This document shows, one piece after another, positions 1 through 7,988 of a DNA stretch of 64,000 nt. How positions within the stretch are numbered: the first letter of the stretch is position 1; the number at the start of each line of letters is the position of its first letter. The stretch spans positions 1-64,000 of the forward strand of contig NZ_JACMSF010000016.1 in the NCBI RefSeq assembly GCF_014257025.1, written 5' to 3'. The position numbers were made by a program, and so were the translations under genes. The notes beneath the pieces are model-generated. The model ran no database searches. It saw only the letters and a program-made list of their open reading frames with translations, and was not told where the DNA came from. Origin of the DNA: Streptomyces cupreus (GTDB lineage: Bacteria > Actinomycetota > Actinomycetes > Streptomycetales > Streptomycetaceae).

Positions 1-53
1 AAGGACCCCTGGTCACCAGCGTTCAGCTGGGACCAGGGGTCCTTTTGTTTTTA
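1..53 (+). terminator. Rho-independent terminator at window edge
   Basis: A perfect 14-bp stem, AAGGACCCCTGGTC (1-14) with its exact complement at 31-44, is extended inside by CCAGC/GCTGG. It is followed by a T-rich run (TTTTGTTTTT). This is a classic intrinsic terminator for whatever gene lies to the left, outside the window. It leaves the first gene in the window to start its own transcript. Confidence 0.9.
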
Positions 54-86
54 CAATGCTTGTGGTACCGAAGACAGGAGTCACCG

Positions 87-1850
87 ATGTCCACCAACTC
101 TCCCGACGACCGACCGGAGCGCGACCAGCGGCGACGGGACAGTGGGGACCGCGGAGACCGCGGCGGCTACCGCGGCCGCGACGACCGTGGCGGCTTCCGC
201 CGTGATGACCGCCGCGACAGTGGTCGGGGCGGTGACCGTGGTGGTTACGTCCGCCGTGACGACAGGCGGGACGACCGTCGCGACGACAGGCGTGATGACC
301 GCCGAGGCGATGACCGCGGCGACCGCGGTGGCTTCCGTCGGGATGACAACCGTGGCGCTGGCTACGGCCGCCGTGACGACCGTCGCGAGGGCGACCGCGG
401 CCCCCGTCCGCCGTTCCGACGGGACGACCGCCAGGGCGCGCCGCGCCGTGACGACCGCGGGCGCGAAGACCGTGGCGGTTTCCGCCGTGACGACCGTGGT
501 GACCGCCCCGCCCCCCGCCGTGACGACCGTGGTGACCGCCCCGCCCCCCGCCGTGACGACCGGGGCGACCGCCCCGGCTTCCGCCGCGACGACAACCGCA
601 GTGGCGGTTACGGCCGGCGCGACGACCGCCGTGGCGATGACCGCGACCGCGGCGGTTATGGCCGTCGTGACGACCGTCGCGATGACCGCCGTGACGACCG
701 CCCCGCCGTCCGTCGTGACGACGACCGTGGCGGCTTCCGCCGCGACGACCGCGGACGCGACGACCGTGGCGGCTTCCGTGGCGGCGACCGGGACCGTGGC
801 TTCCGCCGGGATGACCGCGGCGACCGCGGTGGCTTCCGCCGGGATGACCGCCGCGACGACCGCCGCAGTGACGATCGTCGTGATGACCGCGGCGGCTTCC
901 GCGGCCGCGATGACCGTGGTGGTCGTGACGACCGTGACAGCCGTGGCCCCCGCCGCGACGACCGTGGCCCCCGCCGCGACGACCGTGGTGGTCGGCCGGG
1001 CGGGTTCCGTGGGCGTGATGACCGCGGCGGCCGTGACGACCGGCGTGGTGGCGGGTACGACCGCCGTGACAGCGACCGCGGCGGCCACCGCGGCCGCGAC
1101 GACCGTGACCGGGACCGCGAGCCGATCAAGCGGCTGCCGATCCCCGAGGACGTCACCGGCGACGAGATCGACAAGGACGTACGGCAGGAGCTGCAGAGTC
1201 TGCCGAAGACGCTCGCGGAGGATGTCGCCAAGAACCTGGTGATGGTCGCGCGGCTCATCGACGAGGACCCCGAGGGCGCGTACGGCTACGCCAAGGTGGC
1301 CCTGCGTCTCGCGTCGCGTGTCGCCGCCGTACGGGAGGCTGCCGGGTTCGCGGCGTACGCGAACCAGAAGTACTCCGAGGCGCTCGCCGAGTTCCGGGCC
1401 GCGCGGCGGATGACCGGGACCGTGGACCTGTGGCCGCTGATGGCCGACTGTGAGCGTGGGCTCGGGCGGCCGGAGAAGGCGCTGGACATGGCCGGGGCGC
1501 CCGAGGTGCACAAGCTGGACAAGGCCGGGCAGGTGGAGATGCGGCTCGTCGCGGCCGGCGCCCGGCGTGACATGGGGCAGCTGGACGCGGCCATCGTGAC
1601 GCTGCAGAGCCCCGAGCTGGCCTCCAACGCCATACAGCCGTGGACCGCGCGGCTGCGGTACGCCTATGCCGACGCGCTGCTGGCGGCCGGGCGGGAGAGC
1701 GAGGCGCGGGAGTGGTTCGCGAAGGCCGTGGAGTCCGACAAGGACGGCAGCACGGACGCCTCGGACCGGCTCGCGGAGCTGGACGGTGTGGAGTTCGTCG
1801 ACGTCCTCGGCGATGAGGACGAGACTCCGGACGCCTCCGAGAAGGAGTAG
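87..1850 (+). CDS. Arg/Asp/Gly-repeat protein with C-terminal TPR-like domain
   Basis: The start is the ATG at 87, preceded by CAGGAG (75-80); an in-frame start at 45 overlaps the terminator and is rejected. The 587-aa product has two parts. Residues about 15-344 are a low-complexity array of RRDDR, GGFRR and GDRGG units, strongly charged and probably disordered, resembling RGG-type RNA-binding or condensate-forming tails. Residues about 345-587 are an ordered, Ala/Leu-rich helical part with TPR-like repeats (YAKVALRLASR, YSEALAEFRAARR, EAREWFAKAVE) and an acidic C-terminus. The order with the downstream HAD phosphatase matches M. tuberculosis Rv1691-Rv1692, so the C-terminal half is likely the Rv1691 counterpart. 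The biochemical role is unknown. Tandem repeats in the DNA make spurious long antisense frames here. Confidence 0.85.
   Translation: MSTNSPDDRPERDQRRRDSGDRGDRGGYRGRDDRGGFRRDDRRDSGRGGDRGGYVRRDDRRDDRRDDRRDDRRGDDRGDRGGFRRDDNRGAGYGRRDDRREGDRGPRPPFRRDDRQGAPRRDDRGREDRGGFRRDDRGDRPAPRRDDRGDRPAPRRDDRGDRPGFRRDDNRSGGYGRRDDRRGDDRDRGGYGRRDDRRDDRRDDRPAVRRDDDRGGFRRDDRGRDDRGGFRGGDRDRGFRRDDRGDRGGFRRDDRRDDRRSDDRRDDRGGFRGRDDRGGRDDRDSRGPRRDDRGPRRDDRGGRPGGFRGRDDRGGRDDRRGGGYDRRDSDRGGHRGRDDRDRDREPIKRLPIPEDVTGDEIDKDVRQELQSLPKTLAEDVAKNLVMVARLIDEDPEGAYGYAKVALRLASRVAAVREAAGFAAYANQKYSEALAEFRAARRMTGTVDLWPLMADCERGLGRPEKALDMAGAPEVHKLDKAGQVEMRLVAAGARRDMGQLDAAIVTLQSPELASNAIQPWTARLRYAYADALLAAGRESEAREWFAKAVESDKDGSTDASDRLAELDGVEFVDVLGDEDETPDASEKE
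150..1120 (+). repeat. Degenerate tandem repeat coding for RDDR/GGFRR units
   Basis: Units around CGTGACGACCGT, GGCGGCTTCCGC and GACCGCGGTGAC recur dozens of times in this roughly 1-kb stretch. An exactly duplicated block is seen near 499-552, where a GACCGTGGTGACCGCCCC segment is repeated back to back. Copy number is likely to vary between strains through slippage or recombination. Confidence 0.85.
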
Positions 1851-1867
1851 GCCGGAGTAGCAGGCAA

Positions 1868-1910
1868 AGGAAAAGGGGCGGATCCCAGTTCGGGGTCCGC
1901 CCCTTTTCCT
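1868..1910. terminator. Bidirectional terminator between convergent genes
   Basis: A perfect 15-bp inverted repeat, AGGAAAAGGGGCGGA (1868-1882) and its complement at 1896-1910, encloses a loop with further CCC/GGG pairing. The A-rich and T-rich arms give a usable T-tract on both strands. It sits between the stop of the TPR protein and the stop of the opposing DUF1015 gene, so it probably serves both. Confidence 0.9.
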
Positions 1911-1912
1911 GT

Positions 1913-3205
1913 TCACAGGTCCAGTGCTCGCAGGACCAGGCCCGAGGCCGGCTTCGGGCCGAAGGATGTCGACTTGCGGGGCATCGTGACGCCCTGGCGG
2001 GCCAGGTCGCGGACGACCTCCTCGCGGACCGGGTGCATCAGTACGGCCGTACCGCCGTCGCGTTCCGCCTTGCGGACGGTGGCCGCCGTGTCGTGGATGT
2101 AGGCGATGCGGGTGGGATCGTCCTCGGGGATGTGCCAGACATGGTCGAGGAGTGTGGCGTGCAGGACCGTCGCGTCCAGGGTGCGCCAGGCCGCGGGGCG
2201 GTCGGCGGGGATCGTGCGGGCCAGGAGGGCGGCGTCCGGGCGGTCGACGAGGTGGAAGGCGCCGTCGCCTGCGAGCAGGAAGGCGTTGCCTTCGCGGGCC
2301 GCTTCGGCGAGGGCCTCCAGGGCCTCGGCGAGGGTGGCCTCCAGGCGCCGGACACGGAACAGGCCCTCCAGGGATGCCACGGCGTTCGCCACGGGCAGGC
2401 CGTGCAGGAGGCGGTGGATGGCACGGACGCGCAGGGGGTAGCGGGCCGTGTCGACCAGGAGGACCAGGCCGTAGTCCCAGGGGCTGGGGGAGGGGTGCTC
2501 GGCGCGCAGACGGCGGTAGGTCGCCCAGCGGTGGTGGCCGTCGGCGATAAGGGCCTGGTGGCGGGCCAGGTCGGACTGGATGCGGGACACGTCCTCGGGG
2601 GCGGTGATGGCCCACAGACGGTGGTGGAAGCCGTCCTCGGTGGTGGTGGCGAGCAGCGGGGGCTGCTCGATGACGCGTTCCAGTACGGCGGAGGTGTCGG
2701 CGGCCGAGCCGTTGCCCCGGTAGGTGAGCAGCAGGGGTTCCAGGTTCGCCGAGGTGGCGCGCATCAAGGCCGCGCGGTCGGCGACCACATGCGGCATGAC
2801 GTCCTCATGGGGCAGGACCACATGTTCCGAGGGGTCCGACAGGCGCAGGGCGCCGATGACGCCGCGCTGGAGCAGGCCGCTTCCGTCGCTCTGTTCGTAG
2901 ACGTACAGGCCGGGTTCGTCGTCGGCCGTCAGGACGCCCTCGGAGAGCCAGCGGCGCAGGGTCTGGGCCGCCTGTTCGCTGCGGGCGCTGGGGGTGCCGT
3001 CCTGGGGGAGGATCAGGCGGACGATGTTGTGCGGGTCGGCGGACTGAAGGTGGTGCAGGCCGTCGGGGCGGACGACGACGTCGTACGGCGGGGACGTCAC
3101 GGCGGCGAGACTGCCGACCCGGTCGGGGTCGTATCGAAGGCCTCGGAACGGGGTGAGTTCGAGGCCTCGGCGCGCCTCTGCTTCCGAGTGACCTGCTGTG
3201 TTCAT
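1913..3205 (-). CDS. DUF1015 family protein
   Basis: The 430-aa protein has the look of the DUF1015 family. The N-terminus contains FRGLRYDP and TSPPYDVV; the middle has ADGHHRWATYRRLR, a His-rich motif typical of the family. It lacks a signal peptide or membrane segments and is likely cytosolic. The biochemical function of DUF1015 proteins is not established as far as I know. The gene is divergent from the HAD phosphatase gene (72-bp gap), so the two may share a promoter region. It ends at the bidirectional terminator. The mycobacterial counterpart of this locus has no gene here, so this is a lineage-specific insertion in the conserved order. Confidence 0.85.
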   Translation of the reverse strand: MNTAGHSEAEARRGLELTPFRGLRYDPDRVGSLAAVTSPPYDVVVRPDGLHHLQSADPHNIVRLILPQDGTPSARSEQAAQTLRRWLSEGVLTADDEPGLYVYEQSDGSGLLQRGVIGALRLSDPSEHVVLPHEDVMPHVVADRAALMRATSANLEPLLLTYRGNGSAADTSAVLERVIEQPPLLATTTEDGFHHRLWAITAPEDVSRIQSDLARHQALIADGHHRWATYRRLRAEHPSPSPWDYGLVLLVDTARYPLRVRAIHRLLHGLPVANAVASLEGLFRVRRLEATLAEALEALAEAAREGNAFLLAGDGAFHLVDRPDAALLARTIPADRPAAWRTLDATVLHATLLDHVWHIPEDDPTRIAYIHDTAATVRKAERDGGTAVLMHPVREEVVRDLARQGVTMPRKSTSFGPKPASGLVLRALDL

Positions 3206-3277
3206 CCCGGCATCGTACGTGTGTCAGTGGCATGCGGGATGATCGGGGGAAAGCCGTCGAACGAGGAGCGATGCGGA

Positions 3278-4306
3278 ATGAGCCAGAGCGTCAGGACGAG
3301 GCCGGAGGGCAGTGGCCGGGCCCTGAGCGAGGCGTACGACACGGCGCTGCTCGATCTGGACGGCGTGGTGTACGCGGGAGGGAACGCGATCGTGCACGCG
3401 GTCGAGTCGCTGGCCACGGCCCGTGCGGGCGGGATGCATCTGGCGTACGTCACCAACAACGCCCTGCGGACCCCGGACACCGTCGCCGAGCACCTGACCG
3501 AACTGGGCATACCGACAGGCGCGGACGATGTCATCACCTCGGCGCAGGCGGTCGCGCGGCTCATCAGTGAGCAGGTGCCGGCCGGTTCCCGGGTGCTCGT
3601 CATCGGTGGCGAGGGGCTGCGGGTGGCGCTGCGGGAGCGGGGGCTCGTACCCGTGGAGTCGGCGGAGGACGATCCGGCGGCGGTCGTGCAGGGGTACGGC
3701 GGGCCGGACTTGGCGTGGGGGCGGTTCGCCGAGGCGTCGTACGCCATCGCGCGCGGGGTGCCGTGGTTCGCGTCCAACACGGACCTGACGATCCCGAGTG
3801 CGCGGGGGATCGCGCCGGGCAACGGCGCGGCGGTGGAGGTCGTACGGATCGCGACCGGTGCCGAGCCACAAGTGGCCGGCAAGCCGCTGCCTCCGATGCA
3901 CCGGGAGACGATTCTGCGGACCGGCGCCGAGCGGCCGTTGGTGGTCGGGGACCGGCTGGACACGGACATCGAGGGGGCGTTCAACGGCGAGGTCGACTCG
4001 CTGCTGGTGCTCACCGGCGTCACTGACGGCGCCCAGTTGCTCGCGGCGCCGCCGCAGCACCGGCCGACGTATGTGGACGCGGATCTGCGGGGGTTGCTCA
4101 CCGGGCAGCCGGAGGTCGCCGAGGAGGGTGACGGCTTCCGGTGCGGTGGCTGGATCGCGACGGCCGGTGCCGAGCGGTTGGAGCTGGACGGGGACGGCGA
4201 GGCGCTGGACGGGCTGCGCGCGCTGTGTGCGGCGGCCTGGACGGCGGCGGGCGAGGGTTCGTGCGCGCTGGACGCGGGGAAGGCGCTGGCCCGGCTGGGT
4301 TTGTGA
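3278..4306 (+). CDS. HAD-IIA (NagD-type) phosphatase, probable glycerol-3-phosphate phosphatase
   Basis: This 342-aa HAD-superfamily hydrolase starts at the ATG at 3278 with GAGGAG about 8 bases upstream; longer in-frame reading runs through the divergent gene and is not credible. Motif I is LLDLDGVVY (Asp26 nucleophile, Asp28 acid/base), motif II is in YVTNNA, the motif III lysine is in AGKPLPPM, and motif IV is VVGDRLDTDIEGA. The insertion between motifs II and III is the C2 cap of the NagD/PGP class. Position between the TPR protein and the tlyA-NAD kinase-recN group matches M. tuberculosis Rv1692, reported as a D-glycerol-3-phosphate phosphatase in glycerophospholipid recycling. The substrate assignment here is by synteny and is therefore inferred. 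Confidence 0.88.
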   Translation: MSQSVRTRPEGSGRALSEAYDTALLDLDGVVYAGGNAIVHAVESLATARAGGMHLAYVTNNALRTPDTVAEHLTELGIPTGADDVITSAQAVARLISEQVPAGSRVLVIGGEGLRVALRERGLVPVESAEDDPAAVVQGYGGPDLAWGRFAEASYAIARGVPWFASNTDLTIPSARGIAPGNGAAVEVVRIATGAEPQVAGKPLPPMHRETILRTGAERPLVVGDRLDTDIEGAFNGEVDSLLVLTGVTDGAQLLAAPPQHRPTYVDADLRGLLTGQPEVAEEGDGFRCGGWIATAGAERLELDGDGEALDGLRALCAAAWTAAGEGSCALDAGKALARLGL

Positions 4307-4344
4307 GCCTCCGTTCGATGCCGACCAGGCATCCAGAGGGAATG

Positions 4345-4363
4345 CGAGGGTAGGCTAACCTAA
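4345..4363 (+). promoter_or_regulatory. Iron box (DmdR1/IdeR-type operator)
   Basis: The 19-mer ending GTAGGCTAACCTAA matches the IdeR/DmdR consensus TTAGGTTAGSCTAACCTAA at 16 of 19 positions, with the right half-site perfect. It ends four bases before the GTG start of the first permease gene. A promoter must overlap it, and the transcript is probably leaderless or has only a few untranslated bases. Repression by the iron-loaded regulator when iron is replete is the expected behaviour. Confidence 0.85.
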
Positions 4364-4367
4364 CTGC

Positions 4368-5411
4368 GTGTTGGTCGACAGTCCCCCAGAACAGCGCGCG
4401 GAAACCGCCCCCGCGCCCCCAACCCGCCGGGCGATACGTTCCCTTGGGCTTCTCGTCTCCGCCATGATCCTGGTGCTCGTCGCGCTGGCGAGCATCGCGA
4501 TCGGAGCGAAGGACCTCTCCCTGGCCCAGGTCTGGCACGGCCTGTTCCAGGACACGGGGACGTACGGCGACATCGTCGTCGACGAGCGGGTCTCGCGCAC
4601 CGTGCTGGGGCTGCTGGCCGGTGCCGCGCTCGGCCTCGCGGGGGCCGTCCTGCAGGCGCTCACCCGCAATCCGCTGGCCGATCCCGGACTGCTCGGAATC
4701 AACGCCGGCGCCTCCGCCGCGGTCGTCACCGCCATCACGTTCTTCGGCGTCACCTCGATGAGCGGCTACATCTGGTTCGCCTTCTTCGGCGCGGCCGCCG
4801 TCGGGGCGCTGGTCTGGTTCCTCGGCGGCAGCCGGGGAGCCACGCCGGTGCGGCTCGCGCTGGCGGGCACCGCGATCAGCGCCGCGCTCTACGGCTATCT
4901 CCAGGCCGTCATGATCTCGGACAACGCGGCGCTCGGCCGGATGCGTTTCTGGACGGTGGGCTCGCTGTCGTCCGCGACCGACTCGACCATCAAGCAGGTC
5001 CTGCCGTTCCTGGTGATCGGCATGATCCTCGCCCTCGCGCTGGCCCGGCCGCTGAACGCCATGTCCATGGGCGACGACACCGCCAAGGCGCTCGGCGCCC
5101 ATCTCAGCCGCACCCGGGCGCTGTCCATGCTCGCCGCCACCGTGCTGTGCGGGGCCGCGACCGCCGCCTGCGGGCCGATCGTGTTCGTCGGCCTGATGGT
5201 GCCGCACGTCGTGCGCTCCTTCACCGGACCCGACCTGCGCTGGATCCTGCCGTACGCGGGCGTTCTGTCGCCCGTGCTGCTGCTCGGCGCCGATGTCATC
5301 GGCCGGGTCATCGCCCGGCCCTCGGAGGTCCAGGTCGGCATCATCACCGCGATCATCGGCGGTCCGGTGTTCATCCTGCTCGTACGACGGCGGAGGACGG
5401 CGCAGCTGTGA
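4368..5411 (+). CDS. FecCD-family iron-siderophore ABC permease (first subunit)
   Basis: This 347-aa inner-membrane permease has a long series of hydrophobic helices and the FecCD family hallmarks: RVSRTVLGLLAGAALGLAG near the N-terminus, LTRNPLADPGLLGINAGAS, and a cytoplasmic coupling segment around GDDTAKALGAHLSRTRAL. It would pair with the next permease to import ferric-siderophore across the cytoplasmic membrane. The start is the GTG at 4368, four bases after the iron box, with no clear Shine-Dalgarno, in keeping with leaderless translation. Its TGA overlaps the GTG of the next gene. No substrate-binding lipoprotein gene lies beside it, so the binding protein must be encoded elsewhere. 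The siderophore cannot be told from sequence. Confidence 0.93.
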   Translation: MLVDSPPEQRAETAPAPPTRRAIRSLGLLVSAMILVLVALASIAIGAKDLSLAQVWHGLFQDTGTYGDIVVDERVSRTVLGLLAGAALGLAGAVLQALTRNPLADPGLLGINAGASAAVVTAITFFGVTSMSGYIWFAFFGAAAVGALVWFLGGSRGATPVRLALAGTAISAALYGYLQAVMISDNAALGRMRFWTVGSLSSATDSTIKQVLPFLVIGMILALALARPLNAMSMGDDTAKALGAHLSRTRALSMLAATVLCGAATAACGPIVFVGLMVPHVVRSFTGPDLRWILPYAGVLSPVLLLGADVIGRVIARPSEVQVGIITAIIGGPVFILLVRRRRTAQL

Positions 5412-6445
5412 AGACCAACCGTGCTGTGCGGACCCCGGGCGGCCTCTCCGTCCGGCTGGACGTCCGTGCCCTGACCGTCGTACTCCTGCTGCTGCTCGCC
5501 GCGTTCGCCGCGAGCGTCCTGCTGATCGGGACCGGGGACTTCCCCATCTCGGCGGGCGATGTGGTCAAGACCCTGCTCGGAAACGGCGATCCGGGGCAGG
5601 AGTTCATCGTCAATGAGCTGCGGCTGCCGCGGGTCCTGGTCGCCCTGCTGGTCGGGGCCTCGCTCGGGCTCGGCGGCGCGCTGTTCCAGGCCGTCTCCGG
5701 CAATCCGCTGGGCAGCCCGGACATCCTCGGCCTCGGCCAGGGTGCGACGGCCGGTGCGCTCACGATGATCGTGCTGTTCTCGGGGAGCGCGAACCAGGTC
5801 ACGATCGGCGCGCTCGTGGGCGGCCTGGTGACCGGTCTTGCCATCTATCTGCTCGCCTGGAAGCAGGGCGTGCACGGATATCGACTGGTCCTGGTCGGTA
5901 TCGGTATGTCAGCGATCCTCACCGCCGTCAACGGCTATCTGCTCACCGTCTCCGACATCGTCGACGCGGCCCGCTCGGTCGTCTGGATGACCGGCTCCCT
6001 CAGCGGCCGGGACTGGGCGCAGGTCTGGCCGCTGCTGGCGCTGTGCACCGTACTGGTGCCGCTGGTGCTCGCCAATGCGCGGGGGCTGCGGATGATGGAG
6101 ATGGGCGACGACGTCTCCAACGCGCTCGGGGTGCGCGTCGAGCGCGTACGGGCGCTGCTGATGATCTCCGCCGTCCTGCTCACCGCGGCCGCCACGGCCG
6201 CCGCGGGCCCCGTCAGCTTCGTCGCGCTCACCGCCCCGCAGCTGGCCCGGCGGCTGACCCGCTCGCCAGGACCGAACCTGCTGCCGTCCCTGTGCATGGG
6301 CGCGGCCCTGCTCGTCGTCGCCGACTGGGCCTCGCAGCGGCTGTTCGGCGCCGACCAGATGCCCGTGGGCGTGGTGACCGGCGTGGTCGGCGGCGCCTAT
6401 CTGCTGTGGCTGCTGGTCACCGAGCGCAGGGCGGGCCGGATATGA
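5408..6445 (+). CDS. FecCD-family iron-siderophore ABC permease (second subunit)
   Basis: This 345-aa permease starts at GTG 5408, overlapping the previous stop as GTGA, which indicates translational coupling. Family motifs include ELRLPRVLVALLVGASLGLGG, AVSGNPLGSPDILGLGQGA, and the coupling region GDDVSNALGVRVERVRALL. It forms a heterodimeric channel with the upstream permease, and the two share the same fold but are clearly diverged from each other. The stop overlaps the ATG of the ATPase gene as ATGA. The whole set should be under the iron box upstream of the first gene. Confidence 0.93.
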   Translation: MKTNRAVRTPGGLSVRLDVRALTVVLLLLLAAFAASVLLIGTGDFPISAGDVVKTLLGNGDPGQEFIVNELRLPRVLVALLVGASLGLGGALFQAVSGNPLGSPDILGLGQGATAGALTMIVLFSGSANQVTIGALVGGLVTGLAIYLLAWKQGVHGYRLVLVGIGMSAILTAVNGYLLTVSDIVDAARSVVWMTGSLSGRDWAQVWPLLALCTVLVPLVLANARGLRMMEMGDDVSNALGVRVERVRALLMISAVLLTAAATAAAGPVSFVALTAPQLARRLTRSPGPNLLPSLCMGAALLVVADWASQRLFGADQMPVGVVTGVVGGAYLLWLLVTERRAGRI

Positions 6446-7287
6446 GCGGCACTGCGAACAAGAACACCCGAAGGAGCACTGTGAACCGCCTGTCCGCCGA
6501 GAACGTCACCCTGGCCTACGACCAGCGGGTCATCGCCGAGGAGTTGTCGGTGGAGATCCCCGACAACTCCTTCACCGTGATCGTCGGCCCGAACGCCTGC
6601 GGCAAGTCCACGCTCCTGCGCGCGCTGTCGCGGATGCTCAAGCCGAGCCAGGGCCGGGTGCTGCTGGACGGGCAGGTCATCCAGTCGATGCCGGCGAAGA
6701 AGGTCGCGCGGACCCTCGGCCTGCTGCCGCAGTCCTCCATCGCGCCCGACGGCATCACCGTCGCCGACCTGGTGGGCCGTGGCCGCTATCCGCACCAGGG
6801 CATCCTGCGCCAGTGGTCGACCGAGGACGAGCGGGTCGTCCAGGAGTCTATGCGGCAGACCGGGGTCGCCGAGCTCGCCGAACGCTATGTCGACGAACTC
6901 TCCGGCGGCCAGCGCCAGCGCGTGTGGATCGCGATGGCGCTCGCCCAGCAGACGCCGCTGCTGCTGCTCGACGAACCGACCACCTACCTCGACATCCAGC
7001 ACCAGATCGACGTCCTCGACCTGTGCGCGGAACTGCACGAGGAACAGGGCCGCACGCTCGTCGCCGTGCTCCACGACCTCAACCACGCCGCCCGCTACGC
7101 CACCCACCTCATCGCCCTGAAGGGCGGAGAGGTCATCGCCGAGGGCGCGCCGAACGACATCGTCACGGCCGAGCTGGTCGAGGAGGTCTTCGGGCTGCGC
7201 TGCCAGATCATCGACGACCCCGAGACGGGCACGCCGCTGGTGGTGCCGGCCGCGCGCAAGGCGCGCGCGGTGAAGACCTCTGCCTGA
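6442..7287 (+). CDS. Iron-siderophore ABC transporter ATP-binding protein (FecE/FepC type)
   Basis: This is the ATPase that powers the two permeases. From the ATG at 6442 it has 281 aa: Walker A GPNACGKST (about 49-57), Q-loop LLPQSS, signature LSGGQRQRV (about 153-161), Walker B LLLLDEP (about 172-178) and the switch histidine in VLHDLNHAA. The ATG overlaps the previous stop as ATGA. A second candidate, GTG 6481, has a better Shine-Dalgarno (GAAGGAG, 6470-6476) and would trim 13 residues before the NRLSAENVTLAY strand, so the start is uncertain. It is the last gene of the three-gene iron-regulated operon. Confidence 0.93.
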   Translation: MSGTANKNTRRSTVNRLSAENVTLAYDQRVIAEELSVEIPDNSFTVIVGPNACGKSTLLRALSRMLKPSQGRVLLDGQVIQSMPAKKVARTLGLLPQSSIAPDGITVADLVGRGRYPHQGILRQWSTEDERVVQESMRQTGVAELAERYVDELSGGQRQRVWIAMALAQQTPLLLLDEPTTYLDIQHQIDVLDLCAELHEEQGRTLVAVLHDLNHAARYATHLIALKGGEVIAEGAPNDIVTAELVEEVFGLRCQIIDDPETGTPLVVPAARKARAVKTSA

Positions 7288-7309
7288 GCGGGCTGGAGAA
7301 GCTTGCAGG

Positions 7310-7657
7310 CTAGAGAAGCTTTCTGAGGACGAGCAGGTCGCGCACGCCCGCGTGCAGCTTCACCCGGCCCGAGCCCCAGGCCTTGGCGAAGTGCAGCTCG
7401 CCACCGACCAGCGCGACCAGGTCGTCGCCGGTCATGGCCAGTCTGATCTGCGCCTTCTCCCGCGGCGGGCCCTGAAGGGTTTCGTGCACATGGATCCGGC
7501 CGCCCTGGAGGCGGCCCGCGAAGGTGACGTCCAGGTCGGTGATGTGGCAGCTGACCGAGCGGTCCAGGGCGGCCGCCGTGCGGGCGTCCCCCTCGGCGTG
7601 CTGCATGTTGTCCGAGAGCTTTTCGAGTGCGGCGCGGCACTCTTCGATCGTGGCCAT
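7310..7657 (-). CDS. SCP2 sterol-transfer-like small protein
   Basis: This 115-aa protein starts at MATIEECRAALEKL. The body resembles SCP2/sterol-carrier-type domains found alone in actinobacteria: alternating strands such as DLDVTFAGRL and HVHETLQ, then IRLAMTGDDLVALVGGELHFAKAWGSGRVKLHAGVRDLL, where the last part is the typical SCP2 C-terminal helix. Such proteins are thought to bind lipid or acyl ligands in the cytosol; the ligand here is unknown. It is divergent from the small acidic protein at 7700 and convergent with the iron transporter ATPase gene, with only 22 bp between the stops. Confidence 0.8.
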   Translation of the reverse strand: MATIEECRAALEKLSDNMQHAEGDARTAAALDRSVSCHITDLDVTFAGRLQGGRIHVHETLQGPPREKAQIRLAMTGDDLVALVGGELHFAKAWGSGRVKLHAGVRDLLVLRKLL

Positions 7658-7699
7658 CGCGATCGACGGTACCCCAGCGCTTCGGGGTAGCGTCTGGGC

Positions 7700-7981
7700 A
7701 TGAGCGACGCAGTTCCGGAGACGGAGACTCTCCAGGAGGCGGTGGAGCCGGAGTACGACCCCGCTGCCCCCGCCCCTTTGAACGTGCCCCGCACACCCAC
7801 CGGCGACGCCGAGGTGGACGCCCAGCTGGAGCGGCTGGCCGACGCCGACCACCTCGCCACGGACGGACACGTCGAGGTGTACGAGGATGTACACAGGGGG
7901 CTGCGCGACGCGCTGACCGCGCTCGACGCCCGCCCGGGACCTCCGGTGCCCCCTTCTCCGTCGTATGGCAGTAGGAGCTGA
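7700..7981 (+). CDS. Conserved small acidic protein of unknown function
   Basis: This 93-aa acidic, Pro/Asp-rich protein starts MSDAVPETETLQEAVEPEYDP. A helical middle (EVDAQLERLADADHL, HVEVYEDVHRGLRDALTAL) is followed by a Pro-rich tail. It lies immediately upstream of the tlyA homologue and ends eight bases before its start, so it is probably co-transcribed. M. tuberculosis has a small protein gene (Rv1693) in the same position before tlyA; homology is plausible but I cannot show it. The middle looks like a short coiled helix pair. No function can be assigned. Confidence 0.75.
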   Translation: MSDAVPETETLQEAVEPEYDPAAPAPLNVPRTPTGDAEVDAQLERLADADHLATDGHVEVYEDVHRGLRDALTALDARPGPPVPPSPSYGSRS

Positions 7982-7988
7982 ACCGAAC

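Noticed and set aside
81..2615. An 844-codon open frame on the minus strand across the repeat gene and the DUF1015 gene
   Set aside because: It is a by-product of the G+C-rich repeat; translation is low-complexity Ala/Val/Thr/Pro and the plus-strand frame has the RBS, start and conserved TPR domain.
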